Below are positions 42,239 to 51,314 of a DNA stretch of 64,000 nucleotides, in pieces. Below the pieces are notes generated by a model. It worked only from the letters and a program-made list of their open reading frames with translations, was not told the DNA's origin and ran no database searches. Origin of the DNA: HK1 sp965215295 (GTDB lineage Bacteria; Pseudomonadota; Gammaproteobacteria; HK1); assembly GCA_965215295.1 (NCBI GenBank), contig OZ244045.1, forward strand, positions 3,596,001-3,660,000, read 5' to 3'. The position numbers and the translations under genes are program-made. Position 1 is the stretch's first letter. Each line of letters begins with the position of its first letter.

Positions 42239-43420
42239 ATGGACACTCGATACGACGTGGTGATCGTCGGTGGCGGCGTCACCGGCTGTTCCGCCGCCGT
42301 GTTCCTCGCGCGCGAGCCCGGGTTCGACGGCAAGGTGCTGGTCGTCGAACGCGATCCGACCTACGAGGACGCCCCGTCGGCGAAGGCGACGGGCGGGTTC
42401 CGGCAGCAGTTCTCCACTCCCGAGAACATCCGGATCGGCCTGTTCGGCGTCCACTTCCTCAAGCACCTCGACGAGTACCTCTCGATCGACGGCGAGACCC
42501 CCGACGTGGGGTTCCGGGAGAACGGCTACCTGCTCCTCGCCACCGAATCGATGCTGCCGGCGATGCTCGACAGCAATGCGGTGCAGCGCGGGCTCGGGGT
42601 CGACGTGCACTTCAGGGAGCCGGAGGAGCTGCGAGCGCGTTTCCCCTGGCTCGCCACCGACGGCGTCGCCGGCGGGTTCCTCAGCGACAGCAACGAGGGA
42701 TACGTCGATCCGTACTCGCTCCTCCAGGCATACCGGCGCAAGGCACGGTCGCTCGGGGTCGAGTTCGTGCGCGACGAGGCGCTCTCGGTGCGGCGTGACG
42801 GCGCACGGGTCACCGGGGTGACGCTTGCCGAAGGCGGCGCGGTCGCCTGCGGGGTGGTGGTCAACGCCGCCGGCGCATGGGGGGCAGCGGACCTCTGCGC
42901 ATCCATCGGCGTCGAGCTACCCGTCGAGTCCCGCAAGCGCTTCACCTTCGTATTCGAGTGCCGCGAGCCGATCGGCCCGACCCCGCTCACGATCACCGAG
43001 GCCGGCGTCGCGTTCCGCTCCGAGGGCAAGGGGTTCATCTCCAACGTCTCGCCGCCCGCCGAGCGGGACCCGGCGACGAAGGACACCGGGATCGAGTACG
43101 AGCTGTTCGACGAGATCATCTGGCCGGCGCTCGCGTCGCGCGTGCCCGCGTTCGAGGCGATCCGGCAGGCCGGCGCCTGGTGCTGCCACTACGACTACAA
43201 CACCCTCGACGAGAACCTGATCATCGGACGCACCCCCGCGTACGAGAACTTCTACCTCGCGGCAGGATTCTCGGGACACGGCCTGCAGCAGTCTCCGGCG
43301 GTGGGGAGAGCGCTCTCCGAGCTCGTCACGTTCGGTGAATTTCGCACCATCGACCTCGCCCGCCTCGGCTACGGGCGGGTGCTGGCCGGCGAGGCGCTCC
43401 GGGAGACGAACTGCTACTGA
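42239..43420 (+). CDS. FAD-dependent oxidoreductase, DAO/sarcosine oxidase type
   Basis: This 393-residue flavoprotein of the D-amino-acid oxidase family has the dinucleotide motif VVIVGGGVTGCSAAVFLA at residues 7-24 and AKATGGFRQQFSTPEN, where related sarcosine/dimethylglycine-type enzymes contact FAD. The C-terminus shows LIIGRTPAYENFYLAAGFSG. Substrates of relatives are secondary or tertiary amines such as sarcosine, dimethylglycine or proline. With the HyuA-like gene upstream it could take part in N-methyl compound breakdown (N-methylhydantoin to sarcosine), which is an inference. Confidence 0.84.
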   Translation: MDTRYDVVIVGGGVTGCSAAVFLAREPGFDGKVLVVERDPTYEDAPSAKATGGFRQQFSTPENIRIGLFGVHFLKHLDEYLSIDGETPDVGFRENGYLLLATESMLPAMLDSNAVQRGLGVDVHFREPEELRARFPWLATDGVAGGFLSDSNEGYVDPYSLLQAYRRKARSLGVEFVRDEALSVRRDGARVTGVTLAEGGAVACGVVVNAAGAWGAADLCASIGVELPVESRKRFTFVFECREPIGPTPLTITEAGVAFRSEGKGFISNVSPPAERDPATKDTGIEYELFDEIIWPALASRVPAFEAIRQAGAWCCHYDYNTLDENLIIGRTPAYENFYLAAGFSGHGLQQSPAVGRALSELVTFGEFRTIDLARLGYGRVLAGEALRETNCY

Positions 43421-43771
43421 TCGGGGCGGGCGCCCGCGGTGGCGGTGAGCGTCCACCCGCGCCCGGCGGCGTGCCGCGCCATCGCGGCGCATTCCCGGTT
43501 CCGCCTTCGGGCGGGTGTTCGGGAGACCTCGATGGCCCCGTCCCCGACCGGCAGCAACGTCCCGGACCTCGTGGCGGATGCGTTCGCCGCGCCCATCGGG
43601 GATCCGGGTTCGGAAGACCCCGACTGGGCGCACGAGGACACGCCGGGCGACTGAGACGCCCGGACACGTCGCCGAGGGATCCCCGTCTCCGATCGGGGAG
43701 CGGGAATCCACCGGCTGATTTCCGGGCGTTTACGGACTCCCTACGACGCGCCCGGCGAGACGGCCCGCGGC
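43421..43771. other. intergenic region without a supported gene
   Basis: This convergent spacer of 351 bases lies between the FAD oxidoreductase and aceK. A 71-codon frame (43439-43654) has acidic residues at its C-terminus but no ribosome site or known family. I see no clear terminator. Confidence 0.4.
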
Positions 43772-45589
43772 TCATTCCCCGGCCGGGGCGCTCGGCCAGC
43801 CCGGGTGGTCGAGCTTGCGTTGCTCGGGATAGAGCCGGATGCCGGGCACCCGGCCCCGGGCGAGATCGTGCTGCATGCGCTCCCAGTACCCGGTGGTGAG
43901 GAGATCCCCGTGCACGTCCCGGAACAGGCGCCTCAAGCCCCGGTCGTGGATGCGGAAGCCCGACTCGATCTCCTCGGGCAGGAAGATGGTGCCGTCTTCG
44001 TAGAACCAGTCCGGGACGTCGTCCTCGCCGTCGAACCGCCCGGCGTTCGAGCGGACCTTCACCCGCGTGAGAGGCTCCAGCGCGTCGTAGTCGAACAGGT
44101 AGACCTTGTGGAAACGGCTGACCCCGTAGTTGCGCGCATCGAGGTCCTTGTTGAAGACGTTCGCGGCGGCGTTGTTCTTGATGCAGTGCCCGAGGTTGAC
44201 GATGACCTCGCGGGCCGCCTCCGGCGTGGCGTCGCGCAGGTGGATGGGCAGCGGCCGCACCCGGCGCTGGACGATCAGGTGCTTCAGGATCACCGTGTCT
44301 TCGCGCAGCGACACGCTCTCGGCCGCGTCGCGCAGGAGCTCGGCGAGGAGGCTCGGCTCGAACCACGCGGGGTCGAGCTCCAGGTTGTAGTAGATGATGT
44401 TGTCGAGCATGGAGCCGGTGCGGTCGATCTCGTGCACCCGGCGGTACTTGTCGAGCACCGCCCGGACGCCGGGAAACTCGCCCCACTTGTACTGCTCGGT
44501 CGGGACGTCCCGGATCACCTTCAGGTTGTAGTCCGACGACGGGGCCGCGAACCCGATGGCGACCGAGCCCCGGAACCCGACCGCGGTGGTGAACACCTCG
44601 CGGTGCGCCGCCAGCTCCTCGCGCAGCTCGTTCATCACTGCGACCTTGCCCACGTGGTTGAACCCGATCGTCGAGTAGTGCAGCCCGAGACGCCGGGTCG
44701 GCATGACGCTGTGCAGGAACGCGGCGAGCTCGTGGTAGTGGCTGTTGGTGACGTGGAAGTTGGCCAGCGTGGAGCTGAAGAGGTTGTGCGCATCCGCCTC
44801 GCCGGCGAGGACCGCCTGCACGTGGATCCCGGCTTCGTGATTGAGTAGCGCGAGGATGAGCGGTGTGGCGCTCGCATCGTCGAAGACGACCCGGCCGACG
44901 ATGTAGGCGCCGCGGTTGCGGAAGAACCCCGCGTCGGTCATCTGGATCTCGACCGGCCGCCCCGCGCCGTCCCTGAAGATCGACTCGAGCCGCTCCACCA
45001 CGCGCCCGACGTCGCCGGGCCGGTCGCGCCAGCGCCGCTCGAAGCGCGGGATGGAGAGGATGCGATCGACGAGTACCGCGAGGTCCGCGCCGGGGGCGAT
45101 CGGAACGTCGATCCGGACCGCGGCGGAGCGTTCGCTCGCCGGCTCGCGATGGTGCAGGAACGCGTAGTCCACCGGCTTCCACATGCCTTCGTACATCATC
45201 CTGCGCGCGGAGTGGATGTAGGCGAAGGCGAGATCGGACTCGTAGCGTCCCGCGATCAGGGTGAGGTAGCGGGTCTCGATCCGTTCCCAGAAGGTCTCGT
45301 CGTCCGCAGCCGACGGCAACGCCTCGCGCAGGCGCCGCGCGAGGGCGTGCACGCTGACGCTGTACACCGAGAGGCGCCGCAGGCTCAGGTCCAGCGACGT
45401 GCCGGGATCGCGCCGTTCGAAGGCGGACTTGGCGAGGTTGGGGATGTTGCGCGATTCGACGTAGTAGGCGTCGAACTCCGCGAGGATCCAGTGCGCGGCG
45501 AGGTCCGCGCGCTCTTCGATGGAGTCTGCCGCCGCGATGCGGCTCGCATGGTCCGCGGGCCGTTCGCTCACGGCGTCGCGGGTCCGCAA
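43772..45589 (-). CDS. aceK: isocitrate dehydrogenase kinase/phosphatase
   Basis: This 605-residue bifunctional enzyme phosphorylates and dephosphorylates isocitrate dehydrogenase to divert carbon into the glyoxylate bypass. Family signatures include SSDYNLKVIRDVPTEQYKWG, the conserved FNKDLDARNYGVSRFHKVYL and YDYDALEPL-like (here FDYDALEPL). The frame opens with TTG at 45589; a GTG at 45571 (VSERPADHAS) is an alternative. Isocitrate lyase and malate synthase genes are not in the window. AceK is a marker for gamma- and betaproteobacteria. Confidence 0.95.
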   Translation of the reverse strand: MRTRDAVSERPADHASRIAAADSIEERADLAAHWILAEFDAYYVESRNIPNLAKSAFERRDPGTSLDLSLRRLSVYSVSVHALARRLREALPSAADDETFWERIETRYLTLIAGRYESDLAFAYIHSARRMMYEGMWKPVDYAFLHHREPASERSAAVRIDVPIAPGADLAVLVDRILSIPRFERRWRDRPGDVGRVVERLESIFRDGAGRPVEIQMTDAGFFRNRGAYIVGRVVFDDASATPLILALLNHEAGIHVQAVLAGEADAHNLFSSTLANFHVTNSHYHELAAFLHSVMPTRRLGLHYSTIGFNHVGKVAVMNELREELAAHREVFTTAVGFRGSVAIGFAAPSSDYNLKVIRDVPTEQYKWGEFPGVRAVLDKYRRVHEIDRTGSMLDNIIYYNLELDPAWFEPSLLAELLRDAAESVSLREDTVILKHLIVQRRVRPLPIHLRDATPEAAREVIVNLGHCIKNNAAANVFNKDLDARNYGVSRFHKVYLFDYDALEPLTRVKVRSNAGRFDGEDDVPDWFYEDGTIFLPEEIESGFRIHDRGLRRLFRDVHGDLLTTGYWERMQHDLARGRVPGIRLYPEQRKLDHPGWPSAPAGE

Positions 45590-45731
45590 GGAGGTCCCGG
45601 GAGCGGTCCCGGACCGCGTCCGGGGCGCCGGCGCATCGGCGCGCCAGCGTACCGGTCGGTCATGCCGTGGCGGGTTCCGGCCTCCACCATGCCGTCGCGG
45701 GGTCGATGGAGAGGGCGTTCGGAACCGGACG

Positions 45732-46340
45732 TCAGTCGCCGGATCGTATCCGGGCCTCCCGGATGACGACCGTCTCCCGCGGCACGTCCTGGAACCGTCC
45801 GCGCGACCCGGTCTCCACCGCCGCGATCCGGTCCACCGTGTCCATGCCTTCGGCCACGCGCCCGAAGACCGTGTACCCCCAGCCCTGGGGGGTAGGGCTG
45901 CGGTGGTTCAGGAAGTCGTTGTCGACGGTGTTGATGAAGAACTGGGCGGTGGCGGAGTGGGGATCGGAGGTCCGGGCCATGGCGATCGAGCCGCGGTCGT
46001 TCCTGCCGCCCCGATCCGCCTCGTTGCGGACGGGCGCGCGGGTCCGGAGCTGCTCGAGCTCCGGCGTGAAGCCTCCGCCCTGGATCATGAAGCCCGCGAT
46101 CACCCGGTGGAAGATGGTGCCGTCATAGAATCCGTCGCGGACGTAGGCGAGGAAGTTCTCGACCGTCTCGGGGGCGATGCCCCGGTCGAGCTCCAGGACG
46201 AACTGGCCGTGGTCGGTTTCGAAGACCACCCGAGGGTGGCCGGACTCGTCCGCCCGAACCGGCGGGGCGGTGGCGGAGAGGCTCCCCAGTGCGAGCACCG
46301 CGATGGTGGAGGCGATGCGGCGGACGGTGCGGTCGGTCAA
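45732..46340 (-). CDS. exported cyclophilin-type peptidyl-prolyl isomerase
   Basis: This 202-residue prolyl isomerase is predicted to be periplasmic. It has an N-terminal signal peptide ending near APPVRA and a cyclophilin domain with TIFHRVIAGFMIQGGGF (catalytic Arg in FHR), RGSIAMAR, SATAQFFINT and GYTVFGRV. An ATG at 46439 would add 33 residues ahead of the signal, so I use the TTG at 46340, which has AGGAG at the right distance. It should help fold envelope proteins. Confidence 0.88.
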   Translation of the reverse strand: MTDRTVRRIASTIAVLALGSLSATAPPVRADESGHPRVVFETDHGQFVLELDRGIAPETVENFLAYVRDGFYDGTIFHRVIAGFMIQGGGFTPELEQLRTRAPVRNEADRGGRNDRGSIAMARTSDPHSATAQFFINTVDNDFLNHRSPTPQGWGYTVFGRVAEGMDTVDRIAAVETGSRGRFQDVPRETVVIREARIRSGD

Positions 46341-46564
46341 GGTCCGGCTCCTGGTTCCCGGGCGCTTGGCGCGTCGATGAAACGACCCGCCGTTCCGCGC
46401 CGATGGCGGAGTCTCGGCGAGGCGCCGCGGGCGGGTCAAGGCGCCGCGCCTTCGAAAGGCCGGGCCGTCGCGCGCCGCCCTCCCTCGTTACACTCCGGCT
46501 CCGTCCCGGCACCGCCCCCGGAACAGGGTTCGCGGGACTTCGAGGCCGAGGAGGGAACCGCATC

Positions 46565-47005
46565 ATGGAAGGCGTGACGACGATCACGGTGACGCAGGCG
46601 CACTGCGACGAGCTCGGACACCTCAACCACGTGGAGGCGGTACGGTACCTGGAACGTGCGAGGTCGCAGTGGTACCGGGAGTGCGGCCTCTTCGACGCCG
46701 AAGGCGGCCGGCCGCTCGGCACCGTCGTCGTCAACATCGACTACGACTACCGGCTGGAATGCTTCGTCGGCGAGCCGCTGCGGGTCACCACCCGCCCGGT
46801 CTCGATGGGGACCAGGAGCTTCATCCTGGCGCACGGGATCGTCAAGCCGGACGGCCGCACCGCCATCGACGGGCGGTGCACCAGCGTCATCATGGACCTC
46901 TCCGCACGCTCGATCATCCCCGTTCCGGAGTGCCTCGCGGTACATTTGCCGAAGCGCGGCCGAGACGCGGGGACGGCTCCGGACAGGGGGAGGGAAAGCC
47001 GATGA
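46565..47005 (+). CDS. hotdog-fold acyl-CoA thioesterase
   Basis: This 146-residue 4-hydroxybenzoyl-CoA thioesterase-type hotdog protein would hydrolyse an acyl-CoA. The catalytic region reads HCDELGHLNHVEAVRYLERAR, followed by VVNIDYDYRLECFVGEPL. The start at 46565 lies downstream of GAGGAGGG. Its stop overlaps the start of the PNPOx-like gene (ATGA), so the two are coupled. The substrate is not determined. Confidence 0.82.
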   Translation: MEGVTTITVTQAHCDELGHLNHVEAVRYLERARSQWYRECGLFDAEGGRPLGTVVVNIDYDYRLECFVGEPLRVTTRPVSMGTRSFILAHGIVKPDGRTAIDGRCTSVIMDLSARSIIPVPECLAVHLPKRGRDAGTAPDRGRESR

Positions 47006-47511
47006 CGGAACGGTTCAGGGAACTGGACGGCGAAACGAGCGAGGAAGCGGCGGCCTTTCTCGGCAGCTTCAGGACCCTGCACATGGCGACCGCCTCCGCC
47101 GAGGGCGTGCCGGAGGCCAGCTACGCGCCGTTCGTACGCGCCGGCGACGACAACGCGTTCCGCATCTGCGTGAGCGACCTCTCCCGGCACACCGGCCACC
47201 TGATCGCCACCGGCCGCGCGAGCGTCCTGATCGTGGAGGACGAGTCCGCGTCTCCCCAGCCCTTCGCCCGGCGCCGTCTCGTGTTCGAGTGCGTCGCCGA
47301 GCAGGTGGAGCGCGACACCGGACGGTGGCACGCGACGATGGATCTCTTCGAGCGCAAGTTCGGCGAGGTGATCCGGCTCATCCGCCCGCTCGCGGACTTC
47401 CGGGTGTTCACCCTCGCGCCCCGTCACGGGGTCTTCGTCAAGGGCTTCGGGCAGGCCTATCGCATCGCCGGCCCCGCGCTCGATGCGCTCCGCCGGGTGA
47501 ACGACGGCTGA
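47002..47511 (+). CDS. pyridoxamine 5'-phosphate oxidase-fold protein, HugZ-like
   Basis: This 169-residue split-barrel flavin- or haem-binding protein is related to HugZ/HutZ haem-utilisation proteins and to PNPOx. Typical segments are TLHMATASAEGVPEASYAPF, FRICVSDLSRHTGHL, SVLIVEDES and FRVFTLAPRHGVFVKGFGQA, the last close to the haem-binding histidine region of HugZ. It is translated together with the thioesterase. Haem binding is inferred from the C-terminal motif; a general flavin reductase is the alternative. Confidence 0.78.
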   Translation: MTERFRELDGETSEEAAAFLGSFRTLHMATASAEGVPEASYAPFVRAGDDNAFRICVSDLSRHTGHLIATGRASVLIVEDESASPQPFARRRLVFECVAEQVERDTGRWHATMDLFERKFGEVIRLIRPLADFRVFTLAPRHGVFVKGFGQAYRIAGPALDALRRVNDG

Positions 47512-47715
47512 GCCCCCCGCAATGCCGCCATGCCCGCGAAGGGTCCGCTCCCGTAAAACGGGGACGGGGCGCCGTCGGCCGCTCTCCGATGCGCCGCGAA
47601 TCACGGGATGCGGGATGGTTCCGCGCCGTTTCGAACCCCGGAACCCGGATAGAATGATCGCCCGGATCCCCGGACCTTGGCCGGAGCCGCGGACCGGCGA
47701 CGGGAGCTGGCGGAG

Positions 47716-48066
47716 ATGGGCCGACTGACCACCCATGTGCTGGACATGATGGCGGGCGCTCCGGCCGTCGGCCTGGAGCTCGAGCTCTGGACGGTGGGCG
47801 AGGACGCCAGCCGGCTCAGGACCGCGACCACCAATTCGGACGGCCGCGTGGACGCGCCTCTGCTCGAAGGCGACTCCCTCGTCGCCGGGCGCTACGAGCT
47901 CCGCTTTCATGCCGGGGCGTACCTCCGCGCCCGGCACGGCGTCGACGCGGACCCGCCCTTCCTCGACGAGATCCTCATCCGCTTCGGCATCGCCGACCCG
48001 GACCAGCACTACCACGTCCCGTTGCTGCTCTCCGCCTACGGGTACTCGACCTACCGGGGAAGCTGA
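47716..48066 (+). CDS. uraH: 5-hydroxyisourate hydrolase
   Basis: This 116-residue transthyretin-like enzyme hydrolyses 5-hydroxyisourate in uric acid breakdown. The N-terminal LTTHVLDMMAGAPA has the active-site His, an Arg follows in the central region, and the protein ends in the diagnostic YRGS. The ATG at 47716 is chosen because the conserved sequence starts there. It lies three bases ahead of the xanthine dehydrogenase small-subunit gene, so purine catabolism genes are grouped. Confidence 0.93.
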   Translation: MGRLTTHVLDMMAGAPAVGLELELWTVGEDASRLRTATTNSDGRVDAPLLEGDSLVAGRYELRFHAGAYLRARHGVDADPPFLDEILIRFGIADPDQHYHVPLLLSAYGYSTYRGS

Positions 48067-48069
48067 GCC

Positions 48070-49623
48070 GTGGCGCGCAGCAGCGTCCGCTTCGTCCGCC
48101 GCGGCCGGGTGGTCGAGCGGTCCGGTTTCGCGCCGACCGAGACCCTGCTCGACCATCTCCGCATCCGGGAGCGCGCGTGCGGCACCAAGGAAGGCTGCGC
48201 GGAGGGCGACTGCGGCGCCTGCACCGTCGCGGTCGGGCGGCTCGACGGCGACCGCCGCGTCACCTATCAGCCGGTCAATAGCTGCATCCTGCTGCTGGGA
48301 ATGATCGACGGGGCCGAGATCGTCACCGTGGAGGATCTCGCGTCCTCGAACGCGGGACTGCATCCGGTGCAGCGCGCAATGGTCGATCTGCACGCGTCGC
48401 AGTGCGGTTTCTGCACCCCCGGATTCGTGATGAGCCTCTTCACCCTCTACCACGCCGGGAGGCGTGCGGATCGGGCCACCGTGAACGAGTGGCTCGCGGG
48501 GAACCTCTGCCGCTGTACCGGCTACCGCCCGATCGCGGACGCCGCGCTCGCGTGCTGCACCGGAGAGGCGGACGACGCCTTCGCGGAACGCGCCGGCGAG
48601 ACCGCGGACCTGCTCGCCGGGCTGCGCGCATCCGGCGACGCCGACCTCCTTGCCGGCGACGACGAAACGTTCTTCGCCGCACCCGCGAGCGAGGACGCGC
48701 TCGCCGCCCTGTGCGCTTCCCGTCCGGACGCCACCATCGTCGGCGGCGCCACCGACGTGGGCCTCCGGATCACCAAGCAGCTCCTGGACCTGCCGCGGAT
48801 CATCCATACCGGCCGCGTCGCCTCCCTGCATGAGGTGCGGGAGATGGACGACCGGGTCGAGATCGGCGCCGCCGCCACCTGTGCCGAGGCCGAAGACGCG
48901 CTCGCCGGCATCGATCCGGACATCGGCGAGATGCTGCGCCGTTTCGGCTCGAAGCAGGTGCGCGCCACCGGCACCATCGGCGGCAACATCGCCAACGGCT
49001 CGCCGATCGGAGACTCGCCGCCGGTGCTGATCGCCCTCGGCGCGACCATCGAGCTGCGGCGCCGCGACGCGCGCCGGACGCTGGCCCTCGAGGACTTCTT
49101 CCTCGGCTACGGCCGCCAGGACCGGGCCCCCGGCGAGATCCTCACCCGCATCACCGTGCCGAGGCTCGGCCGGGGCGAGCACTTCCGCTGCTACAAGGTC
49201 TCGAAGCGCTTCGACCAGGACATCTCGGCGTTGCTCGGCGCGTTCCGGTTCCGCATCCTCCGGGGCCGCATCGCCGAGGCGCGCATCGCCTTCGGCGGCA
49301 TGGCCGCGACCCCGAAACGCGCCTCCGCGACCGAGCGGGCCGTCACCGGCCTGAGCCTGCGCGACCGTGCCGCCCGGCCGGTGGCCGCGCAGGCGCTCGC
49401 GCAGGACTTCTCGCCCATCGACGATCACCGCGCGAGCGCCGGCTACCGGCTTCGCGTGGCGCGCTCCCTGCTCCTGAAGGCGCTGGCCGAGGTCGGAGGG
49501 CGTCCCACGTCGCAGACGCGCATCACCGGGTTCCGCGAAACGGAGCGCGACGGCGGCCCGGGCCGGACGGATCGGAGAAGCGGCGCCGGGGCGCCGAGGT
49601 CCGCTCCGCAGCGGCCGGGATGA
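48070..49623 (+). CDS. xdhA: xanthine dehydrogenase small subunit (2Fe-2S/FAD)
   Basis: This 517-residue protein carries the two [2Fe-2S] clusters and FAD of xanthine dehydrogenase. Cluster motifs are ACGTKEGCAEGDCGACTV near residue 36, and SQCGFCTPG with LCRCTGYRP near 115-155. The FAD domain starts around residue 190 and includes TIVGGATDVGL and ATGTIGGNIANGSPIGD. The start is GTG. The molybdenum subunit gene that normally follows is missing here: the next feature is a tandem repeat and then ntrC on the other strand, so it must lie elsewhere or be lost. Confidence 0.92.
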   Translation: MARSSVRFVRRGRVVERSGFAPTETLLDHLRIRERACGTKEGCAEGDCGACTVAVGRLDGDRRVTYQPVNSCILLLGMIDGAEIVTVEDLASSNAGLHPVQRAMVDLHASQCGFCTPGFVMSLFTLYHAGRRADRATVNEWLAGNLCRCTGYRPIADAALACCTGEADDAFAERAGETADLLAGLRASGDADLLAGDDETFFAAPASEDALAALCASRPDATIVGGATDVGLRITKQLLDLPRIIHTGRVASLHEVREMDDRVEIGAAATCAEAEDALAGIDPDIGEMLRRFGSKQVRATGTIGGNIANGSPIGDSPPVLIALGATIELRRRDARRTLALEDFFLGYGRQDRAPGEILTRITVPRLGRGEHFRCYKVSKRFDQDISALLGAFRFRILRGRIAEARIAFGGMAATPKRASATERAVTGLSLRDRAARPVAAQALAQDFSPIDDHRASAGYRLRVARSLLLKALAEVGGRPTSQTRITGFRETERDGGPGRTDRRSGAGAPRSAPQRPG

Positions 49624-49644
49624 GCCCGGCGCCCCGGCGCGGGC

Positions 49645-49890
49645 CCGGGCGGGTTCCGGGCCATGGATCACCTGTTGGATATCCGGTGTCCCGGGCGGGT
49701 CCCGCGCCATGGGTCATCCGTTGGATGTCCGGCGCCCCGGGCGGGTCCCGCGCCATAGGACACCCGTTGGATGTCCGGCGTCCCGGGCGGGTCCCACGCC
49801 ATGGGTCACCCGTTGGATGTCTGGCGTCCCGGGCGGGTCCCACGCCATGGGTCACCTGTTGGATGTCCGGCGCCCCGGAGCGGGCGGACC
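49645..49890. repeat. 46-bp tandem repeat, about five copies, with covarying hairpin
   Basis: Copies begin at 49645, 49691, 49737, 49783 and 49829, with a partial copy at 49875. Each contains a stem of five pairs around CCCGGGCGGGTCCC. In one copy the arms are GGCGC and GCGCC, in two others GGCGT and ACGCC, so both sides changed together. The array fills the gap between the convergent xdhA and ntrC genes. Confidence 0.92.
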
Positions 49891-49910
49891 CGGGACCGGG
49901 CCGCGCTCGT

Positions 49911-51314
49911 TCAGACGTCCAGCGCAAGCTCCTTGATCTTGCGCGTGAGGGTGTTGCGCCCCCAGCCGAGGAGCCGGGCCGCTTCCTGGCGGCGCCCGCC
50001 GGTGCGGCCGAGCGCGCACCTGATGAGGACGGTCTCGAACCTCGGCATCGCGTCGTCGAGCAGCGCACCGTCGCCCCGCCCGAGCCGTCGCTCCGCCCAG
50101 CGGCGCAACGACGCCTCCCAGTCCTGCGCGGTGTCGCCCGCCTCCCCGTCACCGCGCAGCTCCGGAGGAAGATCCTCGACGTGGATCTCGCTCCCGGACG
50201 CCATCACCGTGAGCCAGCGGCAGGCGTTCTCGAGCTGGCGGACGTTGCCGGGCCAGTCCAGCGTTTCGAGAGCGCGCACCACCTCGGGCTTCAACGTCTT
50301 GGGCTCGACCCCGAGCTCGCGCGCCGCCTGCTCCAGGTAGTGCGCGAGCAGCAGCGGAATGTCCTCGCGGCGTTCCCGCAGCGCGGGCGAATGCACCCGG
50401 ATGACGTTGATCCGATGGAAGAGGTCCTCCCTGAACGTACCGGTGCGGACCCGCGCCTCCAGGTCCTGGTGCGTCGCCGCGATGATGCGCACGTCGACCC
50501 GGACCGGCGTGTGGCCTCCGACCCGGTAGAACTCGCCGTCGGCCAGCACCCTGAGCAGGCGCGTCTGCAGCTCGGCCGGCATGTCTCCGATCTCGTCGAG
50601 GAACAACGTCCCGCCGTCGGCCTGCTCGAATCGGCCGAGACGCCGGGACTGCGCGCCGGTGAAGGCGCCGCGTTCGTGCCCGAAGAGCTCCGATTCCAGC
50701 AGCTCGCGGGGAATCGCGGCGGTGTTGAGCGCGATGAACGTCCCCGATGCCCGCGGACCGTGGCGATGCAGCGCGCGCGCGACCAGCTCCTTGCCGCTGC
50801 CCGACTCGCCGGTGATCAGCACCGTCAGGTGTGATCGGCTGAGCCGTCCGATGGCGCGGAACACCTCCTGCATCGCGGGCGCCGAACCGATGATTCCCGG
50901 GGCGGCCACCGCCGCCGTCGCGGGGTCGCGGCCGGCGTGCTGGCGGTGGTGGGCCACCGCGCGCGCGACCAGGGCGACCGCCTCGTCGATGTCGAAGGGC
51001 TTCGGCAGGTATTCGTACGCACCGCCCCGATAGGCGGACACCGCGCTGTCGAGATCGGAGTAGCCGGTCATGACGACCACGGGGAGGTGCGGGTAGCGCG
51101 CCGAGACCTCGCCGAGCAGCTCCAGCCCGTCCACGTCGGGCATGCGGATGTCGGAGACGATCGCGTCGGGCTCGCGTTGCCGGAGCCGCGCCCGCACACC
51201 GGCTCCGCCGTCGAATCCCTCGACCGTGAATCCGGCGCGGCCGAGGGCGCGTTCGAGCACCCACCGGATCGACTGGTCGTCGTCGATGACCCAGACTTCG
51301 CCCGCGCCGCTCAT
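49911..51314 (-). CDS. ntrC: nitrogen regulation response regulator NtrC
   Basis: This 467-residue NtrC activates sigma-54 promoters when nitrogen is limiting. The receiver domain has DDDQ near residue 12 and the phospho-accepting Asp in IVSDIRMPDVDG. The AAA+ domain has Walker A GESGSGKE, the sigma-54 contact ELFGHERGAFTGA and LFLDEIGDMP. The C-terminal Fis-type helix-turn-helix contains EAARLLGWGRNTLTRKI. Its start overlaps the ntrB stop by four bases. Confidence 0.96.
   Translation of the reverse strand: MSGAGEVWVIDDDQSIRWVLERALGRAGFTVEGFDGGAGVRARLRQREPDAIVSDIRMPDVDGLELLGEVSARYPHLPVVVMTGYSDLDSAVSAYRGGAYEYLPKPFDIDEAVALVARAVAHHRQHAGRDPATAAVAAPGIIGSAPAMQEVFRAIGRLSRSHLTVLITGESGSGKELVARALHRHGPRASGTFIALNTAAIPRELLESELFGHERGAFTGAQSRRLGRFEQADGGTLFLDEIGDMPAELQTRLLRVLADGEFYRVGGHTPVRVDVRIIAATHQDLEARVRTGTFREDLFHRINVIRVHSPALRERREDIPLLLAHYLEQAARELGVEPKTLKPEVVRALETLDWPGNVRQLENACRWLTVMASGSEIHVEDLPPELRGDGEAGDTAQDWEASLRRWAERRLGRGDGALLDDAMPRFETVLIRCALGRTGGRRQEAARLLGWGRNTLTRKIKELALDV

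Noticed and set aside
43439..43654. 71-codon frame between the FAD oxidoreductase and aceK
   Set aside because: No ribosome site, no recognised domain, and the other strand is equally open.
49645..49890. CRISPR array
   Set aside because: The 46-bp units abut without variable spacers, so this is a simple tandem repeat; the same holds for the arrays at 60.0, 61.5 and 62.1 kb.
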